DNA of 64,000 nt from Runella sp. SP2 (GTDB lineage: Bacteria; Bacteroidota; Bacteroidia; Cytophagales; Spirosomataceae), in contig NZ_CP031030.1 in NCBI RefSeq assembly GCF_003711225.1, forward strand, positions 6,313,501-6,377,500. Direction: 5' to 3'. This document shows positions 32,407 through 40,882 of this stretch, one piece after another. Within the stretch, counting starts at the first letter, position 1; each line of letters opens with the position of its first letter. The position numbers were made by a program, and so were the translations under genes. Under the pieces are notes generated by a model. The model did not search any database. It worked only from the letters and a program-made list of their open reading frames with translations, and was not told the origin of the DNA.

Positions 32407-33213
32407 ATGAAATTCAAAATCAGTTATCTCGAAACCATGACAACAACAACAAAACAAATTCTTATGTTGCTGCTGTTGCTTTGTGCAATGGTAAGCCACA
32501 AAACAAAAAGTCAAGATATTATCGTCAAACTTGATAAGTCGCAGATTGAAGCAAAAGTGGTAGAAATAGCCGAAACTACTATCAAGTACCGCAAATTTCA
32601 AAATTTAGAAGGGCCGATTTATTCCATTAATACGTCAGAAGTCTCCCACATCAGATACATGAACGGAAGTACGGAGTATTACAGTGGAAAGAAAACGGAA
32701 ATCGAAGAAAAGACGGGATTGAGCTCTGAAAATGAAAAAGCAGTACCTCCTAAAACAAACAAAATACCAGCATACAAGCCGTTACCTGTAGAACCCGTCT
32801 TTAGTGAACCTGCTAGAAAACAAGAAGAAAGTTTGCCAAAGTTTGTAACTCAAAAACCTGCTGTGTTACCCAAAGTCATTGTTGGTGCAGTAGGCATCTG
32901 CGGTCTTGGTTTTGCCTATTTGGCAAAGGCAGGGTATGACAAAAAACTAAGCGACATGAACACAATGGTAGGACAATTTGACAAAGATCCAACAGGGAAA
33001 ATCTACCAACAATCCGACTATGAGAAATATAAGAGTAGTTTTGACGAAGCCCAAAAACTCAAAACGGTGGCTGAAACCAAAATAATCATTGGCTTGGGCA
33101 TGGCTGGTGTGGCATTGTTGGCCGAAACATACTTGTTTATAAAGAAGCCCAAACAACGCAAACTCAGTCTCAATCCTACTTCAAATGGGGCTCGACTTAC
33201 CTTCAAATTCTAA
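32407..33213 (+). CDS. Exported hypothetical protein with central membrane helix
   Basis: A 268-residue protein with an N-terminal hydrophobic stretch (KQILMLLLLLCAMVS), a short SH3-like segment QDIIVKLDKSQIEAKVVEIAETTIKYRKF with downstream SEVSHIRYMNGSTEYY, which is a pattern seen in many Bacteroidota envelope proteins, a Pro/Glu/Lys-rich linker, and two membrane helices (VIVGAVGICGLGFAYLA and IIIGLGMAGVALLAETYLF) around a helical loop. Start taken at 32407, after the preceding stop; the Met at 32437 is another option. Function unknown. Confidence 0.6.
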   Translation: MKFKISYLETMTTTTKQILMLLLLLCAMVSHKTKSQDIIVKLDKSQIEAKVVEIAETTIKYRKFQNLEGPIYSINTSEVSHIRYMNGSTEYYSGKKTEIEEKTGLSSENEKAVPPKTNKIPAYKPLPVEPVFSEPARKQEESLPKFVTQKPAVLPKVIVGAVGICGLGFAYLAKAGYDKKLSDMNTMVGQFDKDPTGKIYQQSDYEKYKSSFDEAQKLKTVAETKIIIGLGMAGVALLAETYLFIKKPKQRKLSLNPTSNGARLTFKF

Positions 33214-33218
33214 CGACC

Positions 33219-34271
33219 ATGAAATACACTCTACTTCTCCCGTTGCTTTTTCTTTTAGGCTGTAAATTAGAAGAGCCCAAAGAATTTGAGCAGTACAATT
33301 GCCAACTTCCCTCCACTATTTCTGTAACCAAAGACCCGTCAAATGGGAAAAAATTCAGTTTTGTTATAAGCGAGTCTATAAACGATATAGCTGCTTTGCA
33401 ATGGACCATCAAAAGCGCCAATGGTACAGTTGTCAGTACGTCGAATGCCGTTAATTACGCCCTTACATTGGCTACCGAAGGCAAATATAACGTACAGGCA
33501 AATCTTACTTCAAAATGCGGAAAAAACAAAGTTATTGATGCTGATTTTGAGGCTACTACTGTATGCAATTTGACAAAAAATGAGTTTTACTTTAAATCCT
33601 TTGATGGATTTGAAGTGATAACAGCAGTTACATTTACCTACAATGCTTTGAACGAAGTGATAAGAGAGGAAAATGTTGATAGGGAGAATGGTAAAGTAAT
33701 TTTTTCCTATTTTACCAATTACGAAAAAACGGAAGCCAACTTGGGCAGTCTGACACAACCCTATATTGTAAAAAAAAATAGTAATACAGATGTTCAAGAA
33801 AGAATTTATTGTGATTTACAAAAAAGAATCGTAAAATTTTCTTTTTACCTTTCGACAGTAACATATACGTATAACAGTGATGGTTTCTTGGAACAAGAAA
33901 TAAGTTCATCTGAATCGAGTGACATTGAATATCGTAGCCACTATAAATATACAGAAACAGGAATAACAGTTACGACAACTGAATATAACAAAAGAACAAA
34001 CACATCAAAGCTTACGAGCGTAACAGTATCGCTTTATTCAGACAAGGTAAAACTGCCAAAGTATGAGGTTAATTATGGGTATAATACGGGTAAGCAACCT
34101 CCGAAGTATTTTAAAAGCAAAGAAAAAACTGTTTATGAAAATTTCACAACAACTGTTTATAGAACTGATTATGCAATTATTTTAGATGGTAATAATCAAC
34201 CTGTTTCAGAAAAAACGATTACCAATAACTATTCATTTGAAGGACGAGGATTTGTTTTTGATTGTAAATAA
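33219..34271 (+). CDS. Lipoprotein with YD-like repeats, unknown function
   Basis: A 350-residue predicted lipoprotein (MKYTLLLPLLFLLGCKLEEP, lipobox LLGC). The first third is Ig-like (TIKSANGTVVSTSNAVNYALTLATEGKYNVQANLT); the rest contains strand-rich segments like FTYNALNEVIREENVDREN and YTYNSDGFLEQEISSS that resemble single YD/RHS-type repeats. No catalytic motif recognised. It follows the previous gene by 5 bases and is the last of the same-strand group that begins at 28590; it is AT-rich and converges with the transporter gene. Confidence 0.65.
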   Translation: MKYTLLLPLLFLLGCKLEEPKEFEQYNCQLPSTISVTKDPSNGKKFSFVISESINDIAALQWTIKSANGTVVSTSNAVNYALTLATEGKYNVQANLTSKCGKNKVIDADFEATTVCNLTKNEFYFKSFDGFEVITAVTFTYNALNEVIREENVDRENGKVIFSYFTNYEKTEANLGSLTQPYIVKKNSNTDVQERIYCDLQKRIVKFSFYLSTVTYTYNSDGFLEQEISSSESSDIEYRSHYKYTETGITVTTTEYNKRTNTSKLTSVTVSLYSDKVKLPKYEVNYGYNTGKQPPKYFKSKEKTVYENFTTTVYRTDYAIILDGNNQPVSEKTITNNYSFEGRGFVFDCK

Positions 34272-34282
34272 CAAAAAACAGT

Positions 34283-35263
34283 TCACCCCTTCCCTTCCCC
34301 CATCCGCTGCGCTATCATACTCCCAACCATGAGTTGCAAGGCGTGGTAAATCATCAGAGGCAACAACGCCACTCCCAATAATTCGGGCGTCGGGAAAAGT
34401 ACTTTTCCCATGACGGCACCTTGCACGAGCGATTTCTTAGAGCCACAAAACAAAACCGTGATTCGGTCGGGTCGGTTGAAGTTGAGGGCGTAACTGAGGA
34501 GGTTCATCGCGCCAAACATGAATAAGAAAAACGCCATCATCCCCACTCCCAACTGAAAAAGCTCCGACGCGGACTGATTGCTAAACATATTGCCCGCAAA
34601 CGACTCACAAAACGACGTATAGACAATCAACAAAATGATGCTTTGGTCAAAAAGACGAAGGGCATTGTTGTAGCGTTCGGTCCATTTTCCCAGTTTTTTG
34701 TGGAGCAAATAACCCACAACCACGGGCAATAACACCTCCAAACACAACCGCAAAATCACGTGCGTCACGTCGAAATTGGCGTCTTGTTGCTCCAGGACCC
34801 TGCTCATCCAGAGAGGTGTAATAAAAATACCAATGATGCTCGAAATACTGGCGTTAAAAATCGCCGCAGGAAGGTTTCCACCCGCAATCGCTACCATTAC
34901 CACCGACGACGAAACCGTCGATGGCAATGCCGCCAAGTAAAACACCCCCGTCCAAAGCAGCGACGTGGTATCTATCGGCAACACCTTGCCCAATCCGATA
35001 ATGACCAACGGAAAAAAAACGAACGTCGTCAGCTGTATCAGCAAGTGCAGTTTCCAGTTACTCAGTCCTTTTTTTAGCTTTTCGGGGCTTAGTTTTAGGC
35101 CGTAAAAAAAGAAAATCACCGATACTCCGTATTCGGCGATTTGTGGCAAATGTAAGGGGCTTTGCTCAAGCCCCAAACTAGGGAAAACATAGGCCAGTCC
35201 AATCATTGCCAGCAAGCAAAAGAAAAAACCGTTAATGCCTACTTTTGCAAGTAACTGTACCAT
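34283..35263 (-). CDS. Bile acid:sodium symporter family transporter
   Basis: A 326-residue inner-membrane protein of the BASS/SBF-like superfamily with about ten hydrophobic helices. The segment YGVSVIFFFYGLKLSPEKLKKGL near the N-terminus and AALPSTVSSSVVMVAIAGGNLPAAIFNASISSIIGIFITPLW (about 112-153) are typical of the YfeH-like subgroup, and FCGSKKSLVQGAVMGKVLF is the second conserved crossover. Substrate unknown; bile acids are only the founding example. It follows pyrF with a 3-base gap and is probably the last gene of the histidine phosphatase-pyrF-transporter operon. Confidence 0.87.
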   Translation of the reverse strand: MVQLLAKVGINGFFFCLLAMIGLAYVFPSLGLEQSPLHLPQIAEYGVSVIFFFYGLKLSPEKLKKGLSNWKLHLLIQLTTFVFFPLVIIGLGKVLPIDTTSLLWTGVFYLAALPSTVSSSVVMVAIAGGNLPAAIFNASISSIIGIFITPLWMSRVLEQQDANFDVTHVILRLCLEVLLPVVVGYLLHKKLGKWTERYNNALRLFDQSIILLIVYTSFCESFAGNMFSNQSASELFQLGVGMMAFFLFMFGAMNLLSYALNFNRPDRITVLFCGSKKSLVQGAVMGKVLFPTPELLGVALLPLMIYHALQLMVGSMIAQRMGEGKG

Positions 35264-35266
35264 AGG

Positions 35267-36166
35267 CTAAATAATCCCAAACGCCTTCAATTGTGCTTCC
35301 ATTTCTTGCTGCATTCGCTGGGCTTCTTCGGCGGCTTTTTGCTCAAAATCCGTCCCCGATGAAGCATAAATAATGCTTCGTGCGGCATTGACGAGCAATC
35401 CGCAGTCTTTGTTCATGCCGTATTTACACACCTCTTCCATGCTTCCCCCTTGCGCACCTACGCCAGGAATCAACAAAAAGTGGTCGGGCGCAATTTTCCG
35501 CACTTGCTTGAGCATCGGGGCTTTAGTAGCACCGACTACATACATAAGGCGGTCGGCCCCTCCCCATTCTTGCGACACGCGCAGTACACGCTCAAACACG
35601 TACTCATTCTGATTTTCTACGACAATTTGGCTATTGGCCAACCCCAACTCGTCTTCATCGTTGCGCGACAATTGAGGATTGAGTAAATGAGTTTGAAAAT
35701 CGGCACTTCCTTCGTTAGAGGTTAAGGCCAACAAAATCACCCATTTGTCTTTAAACTCCAAGAAAGGCATGACCGAGTCACGGCCCATGTAAGGTGCCAC
35801 CGTGATGCTATCAAACGACATTCCCGACGAGTTTTTATCAAAAAAAGCTTGGGCATACAACGACGACGTATTTCCGATGTCGCCGCGTTTGGCATCGGCA
35901 ATCGTGAAACAGTCTTTGGGAATGTAGGCCAATGTACGCTGCAAACTGTTCCATCCGCGCGGGCCGAGGGCTTCGTAAAACGCAATGTTGGGTTTATACG
36001 CCACGGCATACGGTGCGGTCGCGTCGATAAGGCGTTTATTAAACTCAAAAATCGCATCTGGTTCTTTCAACAAATGCTTGGGTAGCTTTTTGAGGTCGGG
36101 GTCGAGCCCTACGCACAAAAAAGACTTTTTTCGTTTTATCTGTTCAATCAGTTGGTTTCTGGTCAT
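35267..36166 (-). CDS. pyrF: Orotidine 5'-phosphate decarboxylase (type 2)
   Basis: Last step of de novo UMP synthesis, decarboxylating OMP. The 299-residue protein is the longer type 2 form: [14 protein letters not shown] at the N-terminus, [12 protein letters not shown], the catalytic [15 protein letters not shown] (Lys and two Asp), [14 protein letters not shown], and [32 protein letters not shown] for the phosphate loop. It is preceded by a histidine phosphatase gene (7-base gap) and followed by a transporter gene (3-base gap). Confidence 0.95.
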   Translation of the reverse strand: MTRNQLIEQIKRKKSFLCVGLDPDLKKLPKHLLKEPDAIFEFNKRLIDATAPYAVAYKPNIAFYEALGPRGWNSLQRTLAYIPKDCFTIADAKRGDIGNTSSLYAQAFFDKNSSGMSFDSITVAPYMGRDSVMPFLEFKDKWVILLALTSNEGSADFQTHLLNPQLSRNDEDELGLANSQIVVENQNEYVFERVLRVSQEWGGADRLMYVVGATKAPMLKQVRKIAPDHFLLIPGVGAQGGSMEEVCKYGMNKDCGLLVNAARSIIYASSGTDFEQKAAEEAQRMQQEMEAQLKAFGII

Positions 36167-36173
36167 TGCTTGG

Positions 36174-36818
36174 TTAGGCTAATAAATGCGGAGGAACTTG
36201 CTCCAAATGAGCTATGTCGTTGTGTTTTTGAATCGAAAACGAGCCCGTGTGATAATCGTAATGCAGGAGATACAAGCCCAAGTTGGTATGTAAGTACTCA
36301 TCCATTTCGTGCAAAGGACGCTTAAAAATGGTCGCCAACAACACCCGCATAGCGCGGCCGTGCATGGCAACAAGTACCGTTTTTTCTTCGGGGCGAGATA
36401 GAATCAAATCAATCACGGGTAATTGGCGACTTTGCACATCCACGGGACTTTCGCCTCCTTCAGCTTGTAGCTCTACTTCACCTTTTTGCCAACTCTCAAT
36501 CAGCCAACGGTAATAATCGTTGTCCATGCTATTAGGCGTACGCCCTTCTCTCACTCCCCAACTAATCTCATTTAGCCCTTCGTAGGCTTCGTGGGGCAGT
36601 CCTTTTTCCAAAAACCCTTTAACACTTTGCTTGGTGCGAATGAGGTTGGAAGTATATACTTTATCAAAAGCGACGTCTTGATAGGTTTGGAAAAAAGCTT
36701 GGGCTTGGGCGTGGCCGAGTTCGTTGAGTTCAGCATCTATTCCGCTTCCCTGCACAACTCCTCGTCGGTTGTAGTCGGTTTCACCGTGGCGGATGAGGTA
36801 AATAACTTTAGAAGACAT
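36174..36818 (-). CDS. Histidine phosphatase family protein
   Basis: A 214-residue phosphoglycerate-mutase-like phosphatase. The phosphohistidine motif [13 protein letters not shown] is at residues 5-17, [10 protein letters not shown] holds the catalytic acid region, and [15 protein letters not shown] (about 157-171) carries the second catalytic His. The substrate could be a sugar phosphate, a nucleotide or a cobalamin precursor and cannot be chosen by sequence. It heads a tight three-gene minus-strand operon with pyrF. Confidence 0.88.
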   Translation of the reverse strand: MSSKVIYLIRHGETDYNRRGVVQGSGIDAELNELGHAQAQAFFQTYQDVAFDKVYTSNLIRTKQSVKGFLEKGLPHEAYEGLNEISWGVREGRTPNSMDNDYYRWLIESWQKGEVELQAEGGESPVDVQSRQLPVIDLILSRPEEKTVLVAMHGRAMRVLLATIFKRPLHEMDEYLHTNLGLYLLHYDYHTGSFSIQKHNDIAHLEQVPPHLLA

Positions 36819-36898
36819 GTAAAATCTACGTAAAATCCGTTTAAAATCGAATGAAATCGCCTAGTTTTGACGACACGACAAAAATACCCCTTTTAGCT

Positions 36899-37321
36899 AT
36901 GTTCAACAAACTTAATGCACTCGAACGCATCAAACAGTTAGATAATAATACAATTGCAGGTCATTTGGGCATCGAATACGTAGAAGTAGGCGACGATTAC
37001 GTCATTGCTCGAATGCCCGTTGATCACCGCACGCACCAACCCTTTGGGATTCTTCACGGCGGGGCGTCGGTGGTATTGGCCGAAACCGTTGGCAGTATTG
37101 CTTCATACCTTATCTTACCCGAATCAGCCCATCAATATGCCGTTGGGCTCGACATCAATGCCAATCACATACGCGGCGTCAAAAGTGGCTGGGTGTATGG
37201 TAAAGCTACGCCCATTCACATTGGACGTACCACGCACGTGTGGGAAATCCGCATCACGACTGAAGACGGCAAGCTCGTCTGCATTAGTCGCCTAACGATG
37301 GCCATTCTTTCAACTCCATAA
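36899..37321 (+). CDS. Hotdog-fold thioesterase (PaaI/EntH-like)
   Basis: A 140-residue acyl-CoA thioesterase of the PaaI type. It begins MFNKLNALERIKQLDNNTIAGHLGIEYVEVGDDYV and has the diagnostic HQPFGILHGGASVVLAETVGS (about 46-66), where HGG sits on the central hotdog helix and Glu is the general base, then VGLDINANHIRGVKSG. Start chosen at 36899 because it gives the usual family length; the frame remains open 16 codons upstream. It is divergent from the phosphatase gene and ends at a bidirectional terminator. The acyl substrate is unknown; menaquinone-pathway DHNA-CoA hydrolase relatives look similar. Confidence 0.87.
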   Translation: MFNKLNALERIKQLDNNTIAGHLGIEYVEVGDDYVIARMPVDHRTHQPFGILHGGASVVLAETVGSIASYLILPESAHQYAVGLDINANHIRGVKSGWVYGKATPIHIGRTTHVWEIRITTEDGKLVCISRLTMAILSTP

Positions 37322-37326
37322 ACAAC

Positions 37327-37358
37327 AAACCCCTCCAAACGGACGCTTGGAGGGGTTT
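37327..37358. terminator. Bidirectional terminator
   Basis: AAACCCCTCCAA (37327-37338) and TTGGAGGGGTTT (37347-37358) pair perfectly between the convergent thioesterase and CBM48-like genes. Confidence 0.85.
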
Positions 37359-37378
37359 GTTCAAAATTGTAGTACCGA

Positions 37379-37690
37379 TTAAAGAACCACTACTGAGTTC
37401 TCGTCGTAAGATACGCCCGTTGGAACGTACTTGTCGGCAGTTTCATCGTTGGTCCATGTAGTGCCATCGAGCAAATAACGGAAAGCATATTCTTTTCCAG
37501 TTTCCAACTCTACAGTAGCTTTATATGAACCATCTTTTTGTTTCTTCAATTTTGTAGCGGCATCAGTAGCCCAACCATTAAACTCTCCCAATAGAGCAAC
37601 ATCTTTTGCACCAGCGACTTCGTCAGCTGAAAGAGAGAACGTTACTTTACAAACAGGTTTGCTTTTCAATACTTGTTTTGCAATTGCCAT
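37379..37690 (-). CDS. Isoamylase early-set (CBM48-like) domain protein
   Basis: A 103-residue single-domain protein. VCKVTFSLSADEVAGAKDVALLGEFNGWATDAATKLKKQKDGSYKATVELETGKEYAFRYLLDG is the typical early-set/AMPK glycogen-binding layout, with the carbohydrate-contacting Trp in FNGW and the DG turn. Free-standing copies are common in Bacteroidota and may bind glycogen or a partner protein. It has a good promoter 30 bases upstream and is monocistronic. Confidence 0.88.
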   Translation of the reverse strand: MAIAKQVLKSKPVCKVTFSLSADEVAGAKDVALLGEFNGWATDAATKLKKQKDGSYKATVELETGKEYAFRYLLDGTTWTNDETADKYVPTGVSYDENSVVVL

Positions 37691-37720
37691 AGCGTTATTT
37701 GGTTATTTAGTTCGCGGGGG

Positions 37721-37752
37721 CAAAGATATAAAATAAATCCAAATCAAGTCAA
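37721..37752 (-). promoter_or_regulatory. Promoter of the CBM48-like gene
   Basis: On the minus strand TATCTTTG (complement of 37721-37728) matches TAnnTTTG, with a TTG (complement of 37750-37752) 21 bases upstream. The leader would be about 25 bases. Confidence 0.6.
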
Positions 37753-37908
37753 TGATATACAGTCAGTTACATTAACATATTGTTAATATAATACAATAAA
37801 ATAGTTCATCATTACAAAAAACAGCAAAAATAATTCCCAGAAACTCATCAATCTAGTTGGTATATCGGGAACTATTTTTTCAAAAAAACAACAGACGGGC
37901 ATTTGTAT

Positions 37909-38310
37909 TTATAAATTCTCGACGCGTAATTGGTCATTGACCTGCTGCACTCGGTTGTTCATAATGCTTGCAATGCTGTAGGCACGGTACTTGACATCGT
38001 CGGCTTTTTCTCCTTCAAAAAGCTCATCGACATTTTGGAAGAAAATCGCCAGCCATCGGTCGAAGTGTGCGGGCGTGAGGGTATATTTTGCCGTTAGGCG
38101 GAAGTGCGGCGGCATAGGTCGGCCGTTATAATTAAGTGTTCCGAAGAGAATCCCTTCCCAAAAATCATACATCTTGGGTAAATGCAATTCCCACGATACC
38201 TGTGCGACCTCATCGAAGATAGGGCCAAGCTCGGCATCTTCCCGTATTTTTTGGTAGAAACTATTCACTAACAGTTCTACATCTGCGCGGTTTTCGAGTT
38301 GTTTTCGCAT
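37909..38310 (-). CDS. Group III truncated haemoglobin
   Basis: A 133-residue globin. MRKQLENRADVELLVNSFYQKIREDAELGPIFDEV is the usual opening, WELHLPKMYDFWEGILFGTLNYNGRPMPPHFRLTAKYTLTPAHFDRWLAIF spans helices including the proximal His (in PAHFDRW) and the group III Trp. Likely binds O2 or NO or acts as a peroxidase; physiology in this group is poorly known. Start set at 38310 by family length; the frame extends eight codons further upstream. Monocistronic. Confidence 0.9.
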   Translation of the reverse strand: MRKQLENRADVELLVNSFYQKIREDAELGPIFDEVAQVSWELHLPKMYDFWEGILFGTLNYNGRPMPPHFRLTAKYTLTPAHFDRWLAIFFQNVDELFEGEKADDVKYRAYSIASIMNNRVQQVNDQLRVENL

Positions 38311-38553
38311 AATTTTTCTAAACAAATGTGTCACAAAATAGGTGCCTGTGTCGCGAAACAGCTATGACAAAAATCAGGGTTCGCTACAAGTTTGGGGAGA
38401 TAACTAGCTCACTATCATTTGTTTTAAAAATCAAAATATTTCGTTATCAAATAACTTTTCGTCTCATTTATTTGGTAACAACCCGATAACCGCGTATTTT
38501 TCAACCGTATTTGAATCACAAACCAAACCTAATTTTCTAAAAACCAAATTTAT

Positions 38554-39999
38554 ATGAGTAACTCTATTTGGCGTAAAAAGCCCCTATCAGCCTTTGAAGC
38601 TGATGTTAAAAACAACCAACTAAAACGTGTACTGGGGAGGTGGGAACTTACCTCACTTGGCATAGGGGCGGTTATTGGTGGGGGTATCTTTGTACTTACA
38701 GGTATTGCCGCTAACCAGTTTGCTGGACCTGCTTTGGCACTTTCTTTCGTGATTGCGGGCATTGGCTGTACGTTTGCGGCTCTTTGTTATGCCGAATTTG
38801 CCTCTATTTTGCCCGTTGAAGGCTCCGCTTATGCGTATTCCTATGGTACAGTGGGCGAATTTTTTGCGTGGTTTATTGGCTGGAACTTAATTCTGGAATA
38901 CATGATGGGAGCCACTACCGTAGCCGTAAGTTGGTCGGGCTATCTAGAAAAATTCCTTCATCTTTTTAATGTTCATTTGCCCGTTTGGCTTGTCAATGAT
39001 CCCGTCACAGCTGCTTCTAAAGGCTACGAAGGCGGATTCTCTTGTAACTTACCTGCTTTTTTGATTGCTTGGGTGGTAACTTCCGTCTTAGTAAAAGGTA
39101 TTAAAGAAGCTTCAGGTGCCAACAACATCATTGTAGCCATCAAAACCACTGCGGTTATCTTCGTTATTGTAGTAGGGGCTTTTTACGTGGATCCTACCAA
39201 TTGGACTCCCTTCATCCCTGAGCGTGTAATCGACGACGCTGGACAAGGTCACTATGGTTTACAAGGTGTAGTAACCGCTGCCAGTATTATTTTCTTTGCT
39301 TACATTGGTTTTGATGCCGTTTCCACTTCAGCTGGTGAGGCTAAAAACCCCACTAAAGACGTCCCATTTGCGATTATTGCTTCATTGGTTATTTGTACCA
39401 TTCTTTATATCTTGGTTTCGTTGGTACTCACAGGAATGGTTAAATTTGACCAACTTGACTTGAAAGCACCTGTGGCACAAGCTTTTGCTGATAATGGCAT
39501 TACATGGGCGGTATATATCATTACGATAGCAGCTTTAGCGGGTTTAACTTCAGTAATGCTCGTGATGATGTATTCTCAAACCCGTATCTTCTTGGGTATG
39601 GCGAAAGACGGCTTATTGCCTAAAAGCTTCTTTGCGGCCATACACCCTACTTTTAAAACCCCTTGGAAAAGTACTATCTTAGTGGGATTTGTAGTTTCTT
39701 GTGTAGCAGCATTTACTCCCATTGACAAAGTATCAGAATTAACTAGTTCAGGTACTCTTTTGGCCTTTGCAATGATTTGTGGAGCGGTTTGGTTGTTGCG
39801 CGTACGTGAACCAAACATCGAACGTCCGTATAAAGCTCCTGCTTTACCAGTCATTGCGACACTTGGTATTTTGACAAACCTGTACTTGATGTATAACTTA
39901 CGTTCTGATACAATCATCGCTTTCTTTGTTTGGGGAGCCTTGGGGGTAGTGATTTACTTTTTATATAGTCGTAAGACGAGTAATTTGAATCAAGAATAA
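38554..39999 (+). CDS. APC-family amino acid permease (CAT-like)
   Basis: A 481-residue inner-membrane transporter with about 12 helices. The first-helix motif LTSLGIGAVIGGGIFVLTG (about 32-50) carries the GxG substrate-binding signature, followed by PALALSFVIAGIGCTFAALCYAEFAS and IGFDAVSTSAGEAKNPTKDVP, a hallmark of the cationic amino acid transporter subgroup. It imports amino acids by proton or ion coupling; the substrate is not provable. A paralogue with the same N-terminal MSNSxxRKK opening is at 62.2 kb. It is monocistronic with a strong terminator. Confidence 0.92.
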   Translation: MSNSIWRKKPLSAFEADVKNNQLKRVLGRWELTSLGIGAVIGGGIFVLTGIAANQFAGPALALSFVIAGIGCTFAALCYAEFASILPVEGSAYAYSYGTVGEFFAWFIGWNLILEYMMGATTVAVSWSGYLEKFLHLFNVHLPVWLVNDPVTAASKGYEGGFSCNLPAFLIAWVVTSVLVKGIKEASGANNIIVAIKTTAVIFVIVVGAFYVDPTNWTPFIPERVIDDAGQGHYGLQGVVTAASIIFFAYIGFDAVSTSAGEAKNPTKDVPFAIIASLVICTILYILVSLVLTGMVKFDQLDLKAPVAQAFADNGITWAVYIITIAALAGLTSVMLVMMYSQTRIFLGMAKDGLLPKSFFAAIHPTFKTPWKSTILVGFVVSCVAAFTPIDKVSELTSSGTLLAFAMICGAVWLLRVREPNIERPYKAPALPVIATLGILTNLYLMYNLRSDTIIAFFVWGALGVVIYFLYSRKTSNLNQE

Positions 40000-40011
40000 C
40001 TTCTGATAAGC

Positions 40012-40058
40012 GCATAAAAAAAGTGGATAAGGTTTGAACCTATCCACTTTTTTTATGC
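40012..40058. terminator. Bidirectional terminator
   Basis: GCATAAAAAAAGTGGATAAGG (40012-40032, first 20 and last base complementary apart from one slip) pairs with CCTATCCACTTTTTTTATGC (40039-40058), between the permease and the convergent outer-membrane protein gene. Confidence 0.85.
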
Positions 40059-40075
40059 CTAATAAAACCGATTTT

Positions 40076-40786
40076 TTATCTTCCCAACGGAATTGAAAAT
40101 CCTGCCAAGGCCGTGAAGCTTTGATTGTGAACGGGCACTTGTACTATCGGAGTATCATATACCCGCGTAAAACCACGTTGGTAACGACCTTCTATAAAAA
40201 GTTTGGCACCTCCCAAATCAAAGCTTAATCCTACGCCTCCTGCTCCGCCTACTTCAAAGCGGTTGAAACCACCCAAACCGATGCTCGTGCGGTTGGGCTG
40301 CGTGCGGAAAAGAATCAAATCGGCGCGGCTTACAATTTTACCGTCGGCAAGATAGCTAAACGTAGGCCCTGCTACCACGTAAGGTTTTACCCGATTGCCT
40401 GCATCTCCAAACTCGTACTGCAACAACAACGGCGCTTGAATGTACGTAAGGCGCTGCTTGAGCGACCCACCTAAAGGAAGATTCACACCTACCAAATCCA
40501 ACAAATCATTGGAAGAAATACCAGCCCCGCTTTGGGTATAGGCTATTTCGGGACGGAACGACAAACCGCCTGAGATGGGTACTTGTAAAAATACACCGCC
40601 GTTTCCGCTCACGATATAATTAAGATTCCCTGTAAAGTTTTCAACGAAACCGCCGTTTCCTGTGGTTTTGGCCAACGATGCTCCGCCACGCGCCCCAATA
40701 GACACTTGCGCTTGGGTGGTCACGGCGAGGAAGATCAATCCTACGATAAAAGCAACATTTGAACGAATAAAAGCGAAATTTTTCAT
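40076..40786 (-). CDS. Outer-membrane beta-barrel protein (porin-family type)
   Basis: A 236-residue protein with a signal peptide (NVAFIVGLIFLAVTTQAQ) and an eight-stranded barrel layout of the Bacteroidota outer-membrane beta-barrel family: VSIGARGGASLAKTTG, LSFRPEIAYTQSGAGI, LTYIQAPLLLQYEFGD, VKPYVVAGPTFSYLADG, FEVGGAGGVGLSFDLGGAKLFIEGRYQRGFTRVYD, SFTALAGFSIPLGR. The AGPxxSY and EGRYxxG elements are the usual ones. The N-terminal TonB or peptidoglycan elements are absent. It lies 96 bases downstream of the STN/FSGFAN protein and may be the last gene of the ECF sigma operon. Confidence 0.85.
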   Translation of the reverse strand: MKNFAFIRSNVAFIVGLIFLAVTTQAQVSIGARGGASLAKTTGNGGFVENFTGNLNYIVSGNGGVFLQVPISGGLSFRPEIAYTQSGAGISSNDLLDLVGVNLPLGGSLKQRLTYIQAPLLLQYEFGDAGNRVKPYVVAGPTFSYLADGKIVSRADLILFRTQPNRTSIGLGGFNRFEVGGAGGVGLSFDLGGAKLFIEGRYQRGFTRVYDTPIVQVPVHNQSFTALAGFSIPLGR

Positions 40787-40882
40787 GGCACTGAAGATGG
40801 TTTTGTAAACGATTATTTCTTGATTAACGACCTTTGGACGCTCCGTATTTTGGCAAGTAACGGCGCGCGTCGTTAATGATTG

